Assembly: GCA_022561955.1 (NCBI GenBank) | Contig: JADFQF010000150.1 | Coordinates: 1 to 5,219, forward strand | Length of the DNA stretch: 5,219 nt | Origin: Chloroflexota bacterium | Lineage (GTDB): Bacteria; Chloroflexota; Dehalococcoidia; SAR202; UBA11138 | Direction: 5' to 3' | In this document: positions 1 to 5,219 of the stretch, one piece after another | Layout: every line of letters begins with the position of its first letter | Position numbering within the stretch: the first letter of the stretch is position 1 | Notes under the pieces: model-generated | The model's input: the letters and a program-made list of their open reading frames with translations, nothing else | Told to the model about the DNA's origin: nothing | Databases searched by the model: none | Made by a program: the position numbers and the translations under genes

Positions 1-447
1 GTCCGCCAGGCCGACGCTATCGAATAGCTCCGCTGTCCGTTGGCGGCACTCCCGCGAATTCAGGTCGAGATGCTCACGCAGCACCTCCTCGACCTGCGGG
101 CCGACCCGCATCGACGGATTCAGTGATGTGGCCGGGTCTTGGTAGACCATTGCGATGCGGTTGCCACGCAACTCACGGAGCTCGGACGCCTCCATATGGG
201 CAATGTCCCTTCCCTCGAAGAGAATGGAGCCGTCCACCTGGGCCGTGCCCGGCAGATAGCCCATCAGGGCGAAGGCCACAGTGGACTTGCCGCACCCGGA
301 CTCGCCCACCAGGCCAAGGACCTCGCCGCGTCCCACCACGAAGGACGCCTCACGAACGGCCCGAACGGTGCCCCTGGGGGTGTAGAACGTGACCGAGAGC
401 CGGTCTATCTCTATCAGCGGTCTTTCCGGGTCATGCGACGTGCTCAT
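1..447 (-). CDS. dppD: Peptide ABC transporter ATP-binding protein, DppD/OppD type (N-terminal 149 residues; truncated by the window edge)
   Basis: This is the cytoplasmic ATPase that powers the importer encoded by the upstream genes. I translated it from the ATG at 447-445; it stays open to the left edge. Residues 48-56 read GESGCGKST, a textbook Walker A loop, and residues 101-111 read VYQDPATSLNP, the Q-loop form typical of DppD/OppD proteins, with Gln103 contacting the permeases. The ABC signature, Walker B, H-loop and the C-terminal oligopeptide/dipeptide extension lie outside the window; the family is usually about 320-340 residues. The start overlaps the dppC stop as ATGA, and AGGGAGG at 452-458 lies four bases upstream, so translation is probably coupled to dppC. 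DppD is preferred over DppF because it directly follows dppC and has the usual short N-terminus, but with half the protein missing DppF or a DppD-DppF fusion cannot be excluded. Confidence 0.93.
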   Translation of the reverse strand, partial: MSTSHDPERPLIEIDRLSVTFYTPRGTVRAVREASFVVGRGEVLGLVGESGCGKSTVAFALMGYLPGTAQVDGSILFEGRDIAHMEASELRELRGNRIAMVYQDPATSLNPSMRVGPQVEEVLREHLDLNSRECRQRTAELFDSVGLAD

Positions 448-1382
448 TGTGCCTCCCTGGAAAGGGGTAGCCGCGCCGCCTGGCGTATGCCGTCAGCCAG
501 GAGATTCACGCCAACGACCAGAGAGGCCATGGCCAGGGCCGGTGAAATCGCCGCCCACGGAGCGGTCGCCAGGTTCTCTCGGCCCTCGCTGACCATCAGG
601 CCCCAGTCGGGCGTGGGGGGTTGGACGCCGAGGCCCAAGAACCCGAGTGAGGCGGTTAGAAGCAGGGCGAAGCTGACCCGGATGGACGCCTCTACCGCCA
701 CGACGGGAACGATGTTGGGCAGAATCTCCCGGAAGATTATGTAATAGCCCGGTTCGCCCCGGAGGCGGGCGCTCTGTACGAACTCCAGAGGCTTGACGGC
801 CAGAGTCGCGCTGCGGATCACCCGGCTGACGACCGGCATGAAGGCGACGCCTATCGTGAAAATGATCAGCCAGGAAACGTCGAAATTGAAGCGTTTGGCA
901 CCCATGGTCAGTATCAGCAAGGCCAGCAGCAAGGAGGGAAACGCTAGAAGCACGTCGACCACTCGCATGATGACCTGGTCTATCTTGCCTCCAACGTAAC
1001 CGGCAGTCATCCCCGCAACGGTGCCAAGAGCGATGCCGAAGGCGGTTCCGATGACCGATATCCAAACTATCGAGCGCGCGCCGGCCATCACTCGGCTCAG
1101 CACGTCGCGGCCGAACTTGTCAGTGCCAAAGGGGTGTGAGACCGATGGCCCCGTGAGCCTGATATCCAAATCTTCCTGAGAAAATTCCGTGGGTGAGTAT
1201 GGCGCCAACGTTGGCCCCAAGAGTGCCAGAAACAGGTGAACGAGGACGATGGCGAAACCTATGCGGCCGGAGTTGGTCCGAAGGACGATGGTCAGTCCAC
1301 GCCGGGCCTTTCGGGCTGCTCCATCAAACAGAGTGCTCAGCCCGCCGGTGTTATCCTGTCTGTCCAGCTCCTGTATGGCCAT
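444..1382 (-). CDS. dppC: Peptide ABC transporter permease, DppC/OppC type
   Basis: One of the two inner-membrane channel subunits of a dipeptide/oligopeptide/nickel-type importer; 312 residues, normal for the family. A cytoplasmic N-terminus of about 38 residues precedes the first membrane segment (about 41-62). The extracytoplasmic stretch at 83-97, HPFGTDKFGRDVLSR, is the hallmark of OppC N-terminal regions. Further hydrophobic segments lie near 105-130, 141-160, 170-186, 225-250 and 280-297. The cytoplasmic EAA loop, which docks on the ATPase, spans about 199-223 and ends in IIFREILPNI. Residues 246-261, LGFLGLGVQPPTPDWG, form another DppC-specific block. The ATG shares its A with the dppB TAA (TAATG). 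No strong Shine-Dalgarno is visible before it, so it probably depends on coupled translation. The stop overlaps the dppD start. No defects are seen; the substrate cannot be read from this subunit. Confidence 0.96.
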   Translation of the reverse strand: MAIQELDRQDNTGGLSTLFDGAARKARRGLTIVLRTNSGRIGFAIVLVHLFLALLGPTLAPYSPTEFSQEDLDIRLTGPSVSHPFGTDKFGRDVLSRVMAGARSIVWISVIGTAFGIALGTVAGMTAGYVGGKIDQVIMRVVDVLLAFPSLLLALLILTMGAKRFNFDVSWLIIFTIGVAFMPVVSRVIRSATLAVKPLEFVQSARLRGEPGYYIIFREILPNIVPVVAVEASIRVSFALLLTASLGFLGLGVQPPTPDWGLMVSEGRENLATAPWAAISPALAMASLVVGVNLLADGIRQAARLPLSREAQ

Positions 1383-2326
1383 TACGCGAGCCTGATCCGC
1401 GGATTGAGGATGCCGTACAACAGGTCGGCCGCCAGGTTGCTGAAGGCGTACACGGAGGCGATGACCAGCGCCGTGGACTGAAGCAGGCGGACGTCGCGAG
1501 TGTTGATCGCCATCAGCAGCAGCCTTCCAACGCCCGGATAGGCGAAGACGCTCTCGACGATGATGAGTCCGCCGAACATCCAGCCCACGTTATTGGCGAT
1601 GACTGTGATGGTCGGAAGCATTGCGTTGGGCAGCACGTGCCGGATGACAACCTTTCGCATGGGCAGCCCCTTGAGAATCGCCGTGCGAACGTAGGGGCTG
1701 TTCATCACTTCGATGACGTTGGCCCGAGCCATGCGCATGATGTAGGCGAACAGGGCGCCCGTGATGGTGAGGATCGGCAAGACCAGCACCTCGGGCCTGG
1801 ACCAGATGCTCTCGCCGGGCAGCATGATGCTCGACGACGGCAGCCACCCCAGGGTCGAGGCGAAGAGCAACATCAACAGGACTCCCGTCACGAACTCCGG
1901 CAGCGATATCGTGAGGAGGCTACCCTGGCTCAGAATCCGGTCCAGCTTGGTGTCGGGACGCACGCCCACCACGACGCCGGCGGCAACCGACGCGGGCACC
2001 GCCACAAGGAAGGCGGCCACTGCCAACAGGGCGGAGTTCGGCAGGCCACGCTTTATCATGGACGTGATCGACACACCCGAACGGGGAGACACGCCCAGGT
2101 CGCCTCTGACCGCACCGCCTATCCAGTCCATGTATCGGACGACGGGGTGACGGTCAAGGCCCATCTTGCGGCGCAGGTTCTCCAGACTAGAGGGTGTGGC
2201 CTGCTGTCCCAGCAGAACCGAGGCGGCGTCCCCCGGCAGGAACTCCGTGGCCGAGAAGATGACCAGGGAGACCACGAGAAGGGTCGCGAAGATCAGCGAC
2301 AGCCGGACGATTAAGAAACGTAATAT
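1382..2326 (-). CDS. dppB: Peptide ABC transporter permease, DppB/OppB type, with an apparent ATA start codon
   Basis: The second channel subunit of the importer, 314 residues if begun at 2326. The frame upstream of the first conventional start (GTG at 2275) stays open to a TGA at 2332-2330 and encodes the normal DppB N-terminus, (I/M)LRFLIVRLSLIFATLLV, which forms the first half of membrane segment 1. Starting at GTG 2275 would cut that helix and leaves no ribosome site. A perfect GGAGG at 2335-2339 sits eight bases before an ATA codon (2326-2324), exactly where the ATG should be. Conserved blocks follow: EFLPGD near 28-33, a period-like MGLDRHPVVRY stretch, the EAA loop at about 212-234 (TAILKGLP...IRHVLPN), ESVFAYPGVGRLL near 258-270 and NLAADLLYGILNPRIRL at the C-terminus. 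Hydrophobic segments agree with six membrane passes. It overlaps dppC by one base. ATA is either a rare start, a point mutation, or a sequence error. Confidence 0.93.
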   Translation of the reverse strand: MLRFLIVRLSLIFATLLVVSLVIFSATEFLPGDAASVLLGQQATPSSLENLRRKMGLDRHPVVRYMDWIGGAVRGDLGVSPRSGVSITSMIKRGLPNSALLAVAAFLVAVPASVAAGVVVGVRPDTKLDRILSQGSLLTISLPEFVTGVLLMLLFASTLGWLPSSSIMLPGESIWSRPEVLVLPILTITGALFAYIMRMARANVIEVMNSPYVRTAILKGLPMRKVVIRHVLPNAMLPTITVIANNVGWMFGGLIIVESVFAYPGVGRLLLMAINTRDVRLLQSTALVIASVYAFSNLAADLLYGILNPRIRLA

Positions 2327-2334
2327 AGCTCAGA

Positions 2335-2339
2335 CCTCC
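2335..2339 (-). promoter_or_regulatory. Ribosome binding site of dppB
   Basis: On the minus strand the sequence reads GGAGGTCTGAGCT followed by ATA TTA CGT TTC. GGAGG is a full match to the anti-Shine-Dalgarno and leaves eight bases to the ATA codon, an ideal distance. No other ATG, GTG or TTG lies within reach in the dppB frame, so this site fixes the intended start at 2326. Confidence 0.75.
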
Positions 2340-2433
2340 GGTTGAGAGCTCTTTGCAGACCTGGCTTGTCGGCCTCCGTGCCGATCCGGGCCCCGGGAGA
2401 CGCCCTACGCAAGCAGTTGTACGTATGTCCAGT

Positions 2434-2452
2434 CGGTGGAATTTATCCACCG
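2434..2452 (-). repeat. Inverted repeat (7-bp stem, 5-base loop) upstream of dppB
   Basis: CGGTGGA (2434-2440) and TCCACCG (2446-2452) are perfect reverse complements around ATTTA. On the minus-strand transcript this gives a compact hairpin about 108 bases before the dppB start. No T-tract follows. It could be an mRNA stability element or a protein-binding dyad. Confidence 0.5.
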
Positions 2453-2483
2453 GACCGAACGGGCGTAGTTCCTGAGTATTGAC

Positions 2484-2513
2484 GGGCATCGGCGAACCAC
2501 AGCCACGATGCCC
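2484..2513 (-). repeat. Inverted repeat (8-bp stem, 14-base loop) in the intercistronic region
   Basis: GGGCATCG (2484-2491) and CGATGCCC (2506-2513) are perfect reverse complements with a 14-base loop. It would fold in the transcript joining the binding-protein gene to dppB. The larger loop makes it weaker than the 2550-2572 hairpin. Confidence 0.45.
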
Positions 2514-2524
2514 TTGGTCCCCAA

Positions 2525-2595
2525 CCGCCGTCCTTTTGTTCAGCACCGAAGCTCCCTGGTATACAGGGAGCTCCGAGCATCTTGCCGGACGGCGG
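2525..2595 (-). repeat. Outer 9-bp inverted repeat enclosing the central hairpin
   Basis: CCGCCGTCC (2525-2533) and GGACGGCGG (2587-2595) are perfect reverse complements, and the 2550-2572 hairpin lies between them. Together they could fold into a two-tier structure of about 71 bases. The right arm is part of a short tandem (GGACGGC twice, 2587-2600), so alternative pairings exist. Confidence 0.45.
2550..2572 (-). repeat. Perfect 9-bp hairpin downstream of the binding-protein gene
   Basis: AGCTCCCTG (2550-2558) and CAGGGAGCT (2564-2572) are perfect reverse complements separated by five bases, a stable stem that starts 63 bases after the TAA of the binding-protein gene. The minus strand downstream reads TCGGTGCTGAAC, with no run of T, so this is not a typical intrinsic terminator. 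Transcript-end protection or attenuation between the binding-protein and permease genes is the likeliest role. Confidence 0.6.
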
Positions 2596-2635
2596 ACGGC
2601 CTATCGGTGCGGCCTTCGTTCAGCCGCCCACTGCT

Positions 2636-4598
2636 TTATTCGTTAATCCACCACTCTTCCATGAGATAGGTAGCGAGGTTTGGGTTTACCTGGGTGCCGC
2701 TTACACGGTCTCGGTGGGCGATAATCTTGGGATTGTACATAAGGTAGAGTACCGGTACGTCCTCGATCAGGATCTCTTGTATCTCCCGGTAATACTCTTT
2801 CCTCGAGACGAAATCACCCTCGGCGCTTGCCAGATCCAAGAGCTCATCCAATCGCGAGTTGTCGTAATAGGACTCGTTCCAGACGCCACCACCCCTCATC
2901 TGTACGCTGAGGGCCTCGGGGGCAGGACGCGGGCCCCAGGAGCTGGCGACGAAGGGGCAACACGGATTCATCCAGAACTCTTCCCAGTAAGTAGTCGAGT
3001 CGGCGTTGTTTATCTCAATCCGGATGCCGGCCTCGGCAACCGACTCCTTGAACGCCAGCGCGAGTTCCAGCTTCTGGGTGGCGTCCGTCGTAGTCAGCAC
3101 AACGTCGATGCCGTCGGGGTAACCTGCGGCGTCGAGATATGCCTTGGCCCTCTCTATGTCCTGCTGAACGATGGGTTGGTCGTCCCAGTAGTACTCGTCG
3201 TTTATTCCCACGGGATGGTCGTTTGCATTGGCGCCTCGTCCGAACAAGGCTGCGTCGCGAACGAAGTCACGGTCGACGGCGTACTGGAATGCCTTTCGCA
3301 GGTCCTTGTTGTTGAACGGCTCCCGGTCAGTGTGGAAGTCGAGGACCCGAACACCGGCGGTAGGCGCCTCCTGTATAACAATATTGGGATTAGCCTCAAG
3401 GGAGTCCAGCGATCCGAACGACGGCTCAAGTATCACGTCTATGGCCCCAGATTTCAGGGCCTCCACCCTGGTCGTCTGCTCCGGCATATAGAACAGAATG
3501 ACCTGATCCAGGTAGGGTACGCCCGCCCTCCAGTAGTCGGGGTTGGCGTTCATGACTGTGCGCTCCGCCGGGTTGTGCTCACCAAGGGTAAACGCCCCGG
3601 ATCCGAACTCCTTGGATGTGATCTGCGTGATGTCTACATCAGAGGGGAGTATCCTTGCGTGATAGATCGATATCTGCGCGGGAAGAAAGACGTTGGCGCC
3701 ATCCAGATCGAACACCACCGTGTAGTCGTCCACGGCGGTTATCTTCTCGATGTACTCTATCTGGCCTCGGAGAGGAGACGCCGTCGCCTCATCCAGTATG
3801 CGGTCGAAGGTGAACTTGATGTCCTCCGCCTTCAGCTCCTTCCCACTGTGGAACTTTATGCCCTGGCGCACGTCGAAGGTGTATTGTGTCAGCTCGGCGT
3901 TTGTTGTCCACGACTCTAGTGCCCACGGCGTGACGGCGCCGTCGTACCACAGCACGGTGCCGTTGTCGTAGGTGAGCTCACTGTAGAGGCTGCTTCCTTC
4001 GGACAGACCCATCAGGGCCGGGTCCATGGTGCCGAAGTCGATGACGCCGATCTTAACCGTGCCGCCGTACTTCTGCCCGGCCGCGCCCGCCACCGGCGCC
4101 GCTCTCACCACCGGCTGCGGCGCCGCCAACAGGGCAGCCTCGGCCGCAGCAAGCGCCGCAGCCTCCGTTGCCTTCGTGATAAGCGCCTCGATTTCGTCTT
4201 TTGTGACCGCCGACGTTGCGGCAGCCGCCAACCCCGCCTGCACCATCGAGCCGATCGCGATGGCGGCTGGGGGCTTGGGCGCCGCGGCGGCTGAAGCTGC
4301 TACCGCCCTTTCCACCATCTGCTGTAGCTCCGCCGGGGAAAACTGTCCGGAGCTCTCAAGAGCCGGCAGCTCCGATATCGCCCCCCGTACCATCTGCTGT
4401 ATCTCAGATGCCGATACGGGCGGCGGGTGCCGCCGGCGCTGCCTGCATCGCCTGTTGCACCGCCTGTTGAACGGCGGACGTAATCGCCGACGTGTCTACC
4501 GGTGCGGGCTCCGCTTGGGAACAGGCCACCGTCAATGAAAGTGCGAGCACTGCCATTGACAGCCATGCCATGCGAGGTATTTTTATCTTGTGCAACAT
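2636..4598 (-). CDS. Extracellular solute-binding lipoprotein, family 5 (DppA/OppA type), interrupted by a one-base frameshift
   Basis: This is the ligand-capturing lipoprotein of the importer. The first piece (4598-4404) encodes a lipoprotein signal peptide with TVAC just before the modified Cys26. The body (first ATG 4393, stop 2636) encodes the family 5 fold but is shifted by one base. Removing one C from the CCC at 4418-4420 joins them into 653 residues. Residues about 27-175 form an Ala/Gln-rich helical spacer built from a repeated motif, then the ligand domain begins at KYGGTVKIGV. Family landmarks, in residues of the repaired protein, include FHSGKELKAEDIKFTFDRI (about 249-267), GSGAFTL (about 332-338), NANPDYW followed by PYLDQVILF, LRKAFQYAVDR (about 433-443) and AYLDAAGYPDG. 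The C-terminus EEWWINE looks intact. AGGGGG lies six bases before ATG 4598. Typical family members are about 500-550 residues, so the extra length is the spacer. Peptides are the default ligand, but nickel, sugars and other solutes are known in this family. Confidence 0.9.
4073..4520 (-). repeat. Coding repeats: Ala/Gln-rich helical spacer of the binding lipoprotein
   Basis: Between the lipidated cysteine and the ligand domain lie about 150 residues rich in Ala, Gln, Glu, Met and Val. A helix unit recurs about four times in the repaired protein: SAITSAVQQAVQQAM (37-51), SASEIQQMVRGAI (62-74), SPAELQQMVERAV (87-99) and TKDEIEALITKATEAA (132-147), separated by Ala/Pro-rich stretches. The pattern S/T-x-x-E-I/L-Q-Q-M-V-x-x-A-I/V suggests short amphipathic or coiled-coil helices that hold the binding domain away from the membrane. 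Confidence 0.65.
4404..4427 (-). other. Frameshift site inside the binding-protein gene
   Basis: The signal-peptide frame runs to TGA at 4406-4404 after ...APAARIGI. The body frame, read upstream of its first ATG at 4393, continues as VSASEIQQM, which matches the later spacer unit SPAELQQM. The frames join if one base is dropped from CCC at 4418-4420, giving APAAVSASEIQQM. No slippery heptamer or downstream structure typical of programmed frameshifting is evident, so an indel, real or from sequencing, is the simplest reading. Confidence 0.8.
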
Positions 4599-4604
4599 GG
4601 TTAT

Positions 4605-4610
4605 CCCCCT
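4605..4610 (-). promoter_or_regulatory. Ribosome binding site of the binding-protein gene
   Basis: On the minus strand AGGGGG lies six bases before ATG 4598. It is a partial Shine-Dalgarno at good spacing. It supports this ATG over the internal Met codon at residue 10, which would remove the charged start of the signal peptide. Confidence 0.6.
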
Positions 4611-4743
4611 TATGGATTTGGTAGAGCTTCTTCAAGTCATTTCCAGGTGAGACGTATTTGGAAAGGTCATTCACCCATTCCAATTGAACTTGGTCCCCTT
4701 ACGACATGAAGCTGAGAGTTTCTCTTGGCGGCCAATTCTGAGG

Positions 4744-4773
4744 AATATAAACAGTCCTATGAATCGGTGTGGA
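4744..4773 (-). promoter_or_regulatory. Possible sigma70-type promoter of the importer operon
   Basis: On the minus strand TCCACA (4773-4768, four of six matches to TTGACA) is followed after 18 bases by TATATT (4749-4744, five of six matches to TATAAT). Transcription would begin near 4737 and give a leader of about 140 bases before ATG 4598. It is the best candidate I found in this upstream stretch, but such matches are common in AT-richer sequence. Confidence 0.3.
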
Positions 4774-4858
4774 AAGGACACAAAGAGTGGAGCTAGCCGT
4801 AGGAGGATTACTTTGGAGTAGGTAGGCTAAGGGACGGAGAATTGGTATAGAAAGAGGT

Positions 4859-4884
4859 GAGGAACCCAGTTGAGGTGGTTCCTC
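4859..4884 (-). terminator. Terminator-like hairpin upstream of the operon
   Basis: GAGGAACC (4859-4866) and GGTTCCTC (4877-4884) are perfect 8-bp arms with a 10-base loop. On the minus strand the stem is followed by ACCTCTTTCTAT, a pyrimidine-rich but poor T-tract. It lies about 84 bases past the last stop of the broken frame at 4968, which is where a terminator for that gene would be expected. The weak tail keeps confidence low. Confidence 0.3.
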
Positions 4885-4967
4885 TGAAGCGAAGGTACCT
4901 CACACGGGACCAACTGTCCAAGAGTGATCGAGTATTTTCTCTGCTCGGGAATGCTCAACATCCCTCC

Positions 4968-5219
4968 TCAGCACATGAACACGAAGCGCGGGGGTACCTT
5001 ATCGATTCTTCGCGAGAATGTCAAATCCAACGCCTCTACGATATTGGCTCCGAGCGCCTCTATCTCGGTCTGCCGGGTCTTTTAAGAACGACCAGGAACC
5101 ACGATGCCGATGTCGGAATCGCTGACCGTGCCGCCTGTAGGTTTATTCTAAATCGCCCTTATGAAACCCGATGCTTTCGGCACCTCAGCTTTGACATAAA
5201 CTACCCTCGATGGCAAAAT
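4968..5219 (-). pseudogene. Possible 3' end of a broken, unidentified gene (two in-frame stops), extending past the right edge
   Basis: One minus-strand frame reads as protein-like sequence from the window edge to TGA at 4970-4968, broken only by TAG at 5150-5148 and TAA at 5084-5082. The pieces include VVYVKAEVPKASGFIRAI, then PTGGTVSDSDIGIVVPGRS, then KTRQTEIEALGANIVEALDL and a tail RFVFMC. Codon choice in the middle and last pieces (GAC ATC GGC ATC GTG; GAG, GCG and GTA codons) looks coding. I do not recognise the family; a resemblance of the IGIVVPGRS and TEIEALGA parts to racemase or isomerase-like proteins is only an impression. All three pieces share one frame, so a single-base indel is not needed, only two nonsense substitutions. 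It could also be a chance open frame. Confidence 0.35.
5191..5219 (+). promoter_or_regulatory. Possible outward-facing sigma70-type promoter at the right edge
   Basis: TTGACA at 5191-5196 is a perfect -35 box; 17 bases later CAAAAT (5214-5219) matches four of six -10 positions. It would drive transcription to the right, out of the window and away from the importer operon. It overlaps the broken minus-strand frame, which weakens the case unless that frame is truly dead. Confidence 0.3.

Larger units (their letters stand above)
2327..2635 (-). other. Structured intercistronic region between the binding-protein gene and dppB
   Basis: These 309 bases separate the TAA of the binding-protein gene from the dppB start. 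I see no credible gene: the only sizeable open frame (ATG at 2546, minus strand) has no recognisable protein features and runs out of frame into dppB. The stretch contains three perfect inverted repeats (2434-2452, 2484-2513, 2550-2572), and the last is enclosed by a 9-bp pair at 2525-2533 and 2587-2595. None is followed by a T-tract on the minus strand, so a standard intrinsic terminator is unlikely. Binding-protein genes of ABC importers are often followed by stem-loops that protect or trim the upstream mRNA so that the binding protein is made in excess over the permeases; that is the inferred role here. No convincing internal promoter for dppB was found. Confidence 0.6.
4599..4967 (-). other. 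Region upstream of the importer operon, no gene seen
   Basis: No coding frame here shows protein-like composition or a recognisable family. The sequence is less GC-rich than the operon, and the plus strand is purine-rich between about 4765 and 4880. It contains a weak sigma70-like promoter (4744-4773), a terminator-like hairpin (4859-4884), a small dyad TTGGAA(4658-4663)/TTCCAA(4678-4683), and a near-direct repeat TGGAAAGGnCA at 4659-4669 and 4770-4780. The last two could be regulator sites but may be chance. Confidence 0.5.

Noticed and set aside
1193..2314. Plus-strand open frame of 373 codons opposite dppB and the dppC start
   Set aside because: It is the codon-on-codon shadow of dppB, full of His, Arg, Gln and Gly with no hydrophobic segments or motifs; dppB is unmistakable on the other strand.
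2394..2465. Possible promoter for dppB around the AT-rich TGGATAAAT segment
   Set aside because: No acceptable -35 box lies at the right distance, and the AT-rich piece is the stem and loop of the 2434-2452 inverted repeat.
2187..2546. Minus-strand open frame of 119 codons across the intercistronic gap
   Set aside because: It runs out of frame through the dppB start and N-terminal coding sequence, has no recognisable protein features, and covers the inverted repeats.
2582..3919. Plus-strand open frame of 445 codons opposite the binding-protein gene
   Set aside because: Its codons lie exactly opposite the sense codons, so it stops only where the sense gene uses TTA, CTA or TCA, which are rare at this GC content. 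It shows no protein motifs, whereas the minus strand has clear family 5 landmarks.
4404..4427. Programmed ribosomal frameshifting in the binding-protein gene
   Set aside because: I see no slippery heptamer, internal Shine-Dalgarno at the right distance, or downstream stem; a simple extra C explains it, and shifting to join a signal peptide to its protein would be very unusual.
4300..4683. Minus-strand open frame of 127 codons beginning upstream of the lipoprotein
   Set aside because: It is an alternative frame through the signal peptide and spacer, Arg/Gly-rich with no motif; the lipobox frame explains this DNA.
4830..4967. Continuation of the broken frame beyond TGA 4968 (46 codons including an internal ATG)
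   Set aside because: The composition is not protein-like, it runs through the 4859-4884 hairpin, and the purine run before the ATG is directly adjacent to it, too close for a ribosome site.
5005..5019. Small dyad ATTCT-TCGCG-AGAAT
   Set aside because: The arms are only five bases and it lies within the broken coding frame; it does not match a known operator such as LexA boxes or CIRCE.

Overview
The window holds most of one peptide-type ABC importer operon, read right to left on the minus strand: a family 5 substrate-binding lipoprotein (4598 to 2636), a roughly 310-base intercistronic region, the DppB-type permease (2326 to 1382), the DppC-type permease (1382 to 444) and the first 149 codons of the DppD-type ATPase (447 to 1, running off the left edge). 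The three transporter genes on the left are tightly coupled: dppB and dppC share the A of TAATG, and dppC and dppD overlap as ATGA. A second ATPase (DppF type) would be expected beyond position 1. The lipoprotein would be anchored outside the membrane and capture a peptide or similar ligand, the two permeases would form the channel, and the ATPase would drive import. The sequence does not reveal the true ligand.

The organism looks like a GC-rich, free-living bacterium with lipid-anchored binding proteins. The long Ala/Gln-rich helical spacer between the lipobox and the ligand-binding domain, built from repeats of an E-I/L-Q-Q-M-V type unit, resembles what I recall from marine and soil Chloroflexota (Dehalococcoidia/SAR202-like). 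This assignment is inference from style, not a database match.

Several parts look damaged or unusual. The binding-protein gene carries an apparent one-base insertion that separates its signal peptide from its body. The dppB gene has a perfect Shine-Dalgarno but an ATA where the ATG should be. The gap between the binding protein and dppB contains three perfect inverted repeats, one of them enclosed by a further 9-bp inverted repeat. It is a candidate processing or stability element, since none is followed by a T-tract.

Right of the binding-protein gene (4599-5219) there is no intact gene. The stretch is visibly less GC-rich and holds a tentative promoter for the operon, a weak terminator-like hairpin, and at the far right (4968-5219) a protein-like minus-strand frame interrupted by TAG and TAA that may be the 3' end of a broken, unidentified gene. 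A TTGACA-N17-CAAAAT promoter-like sequence faces out of the right edge on the plus strand. I see no mobile element, CRISPR array, tRNA or rRNA, and no clearly novel system. The most useful leads are the two lesions in the operon, the structured intercistronic region and the repeat-built lipoprotein spacer.
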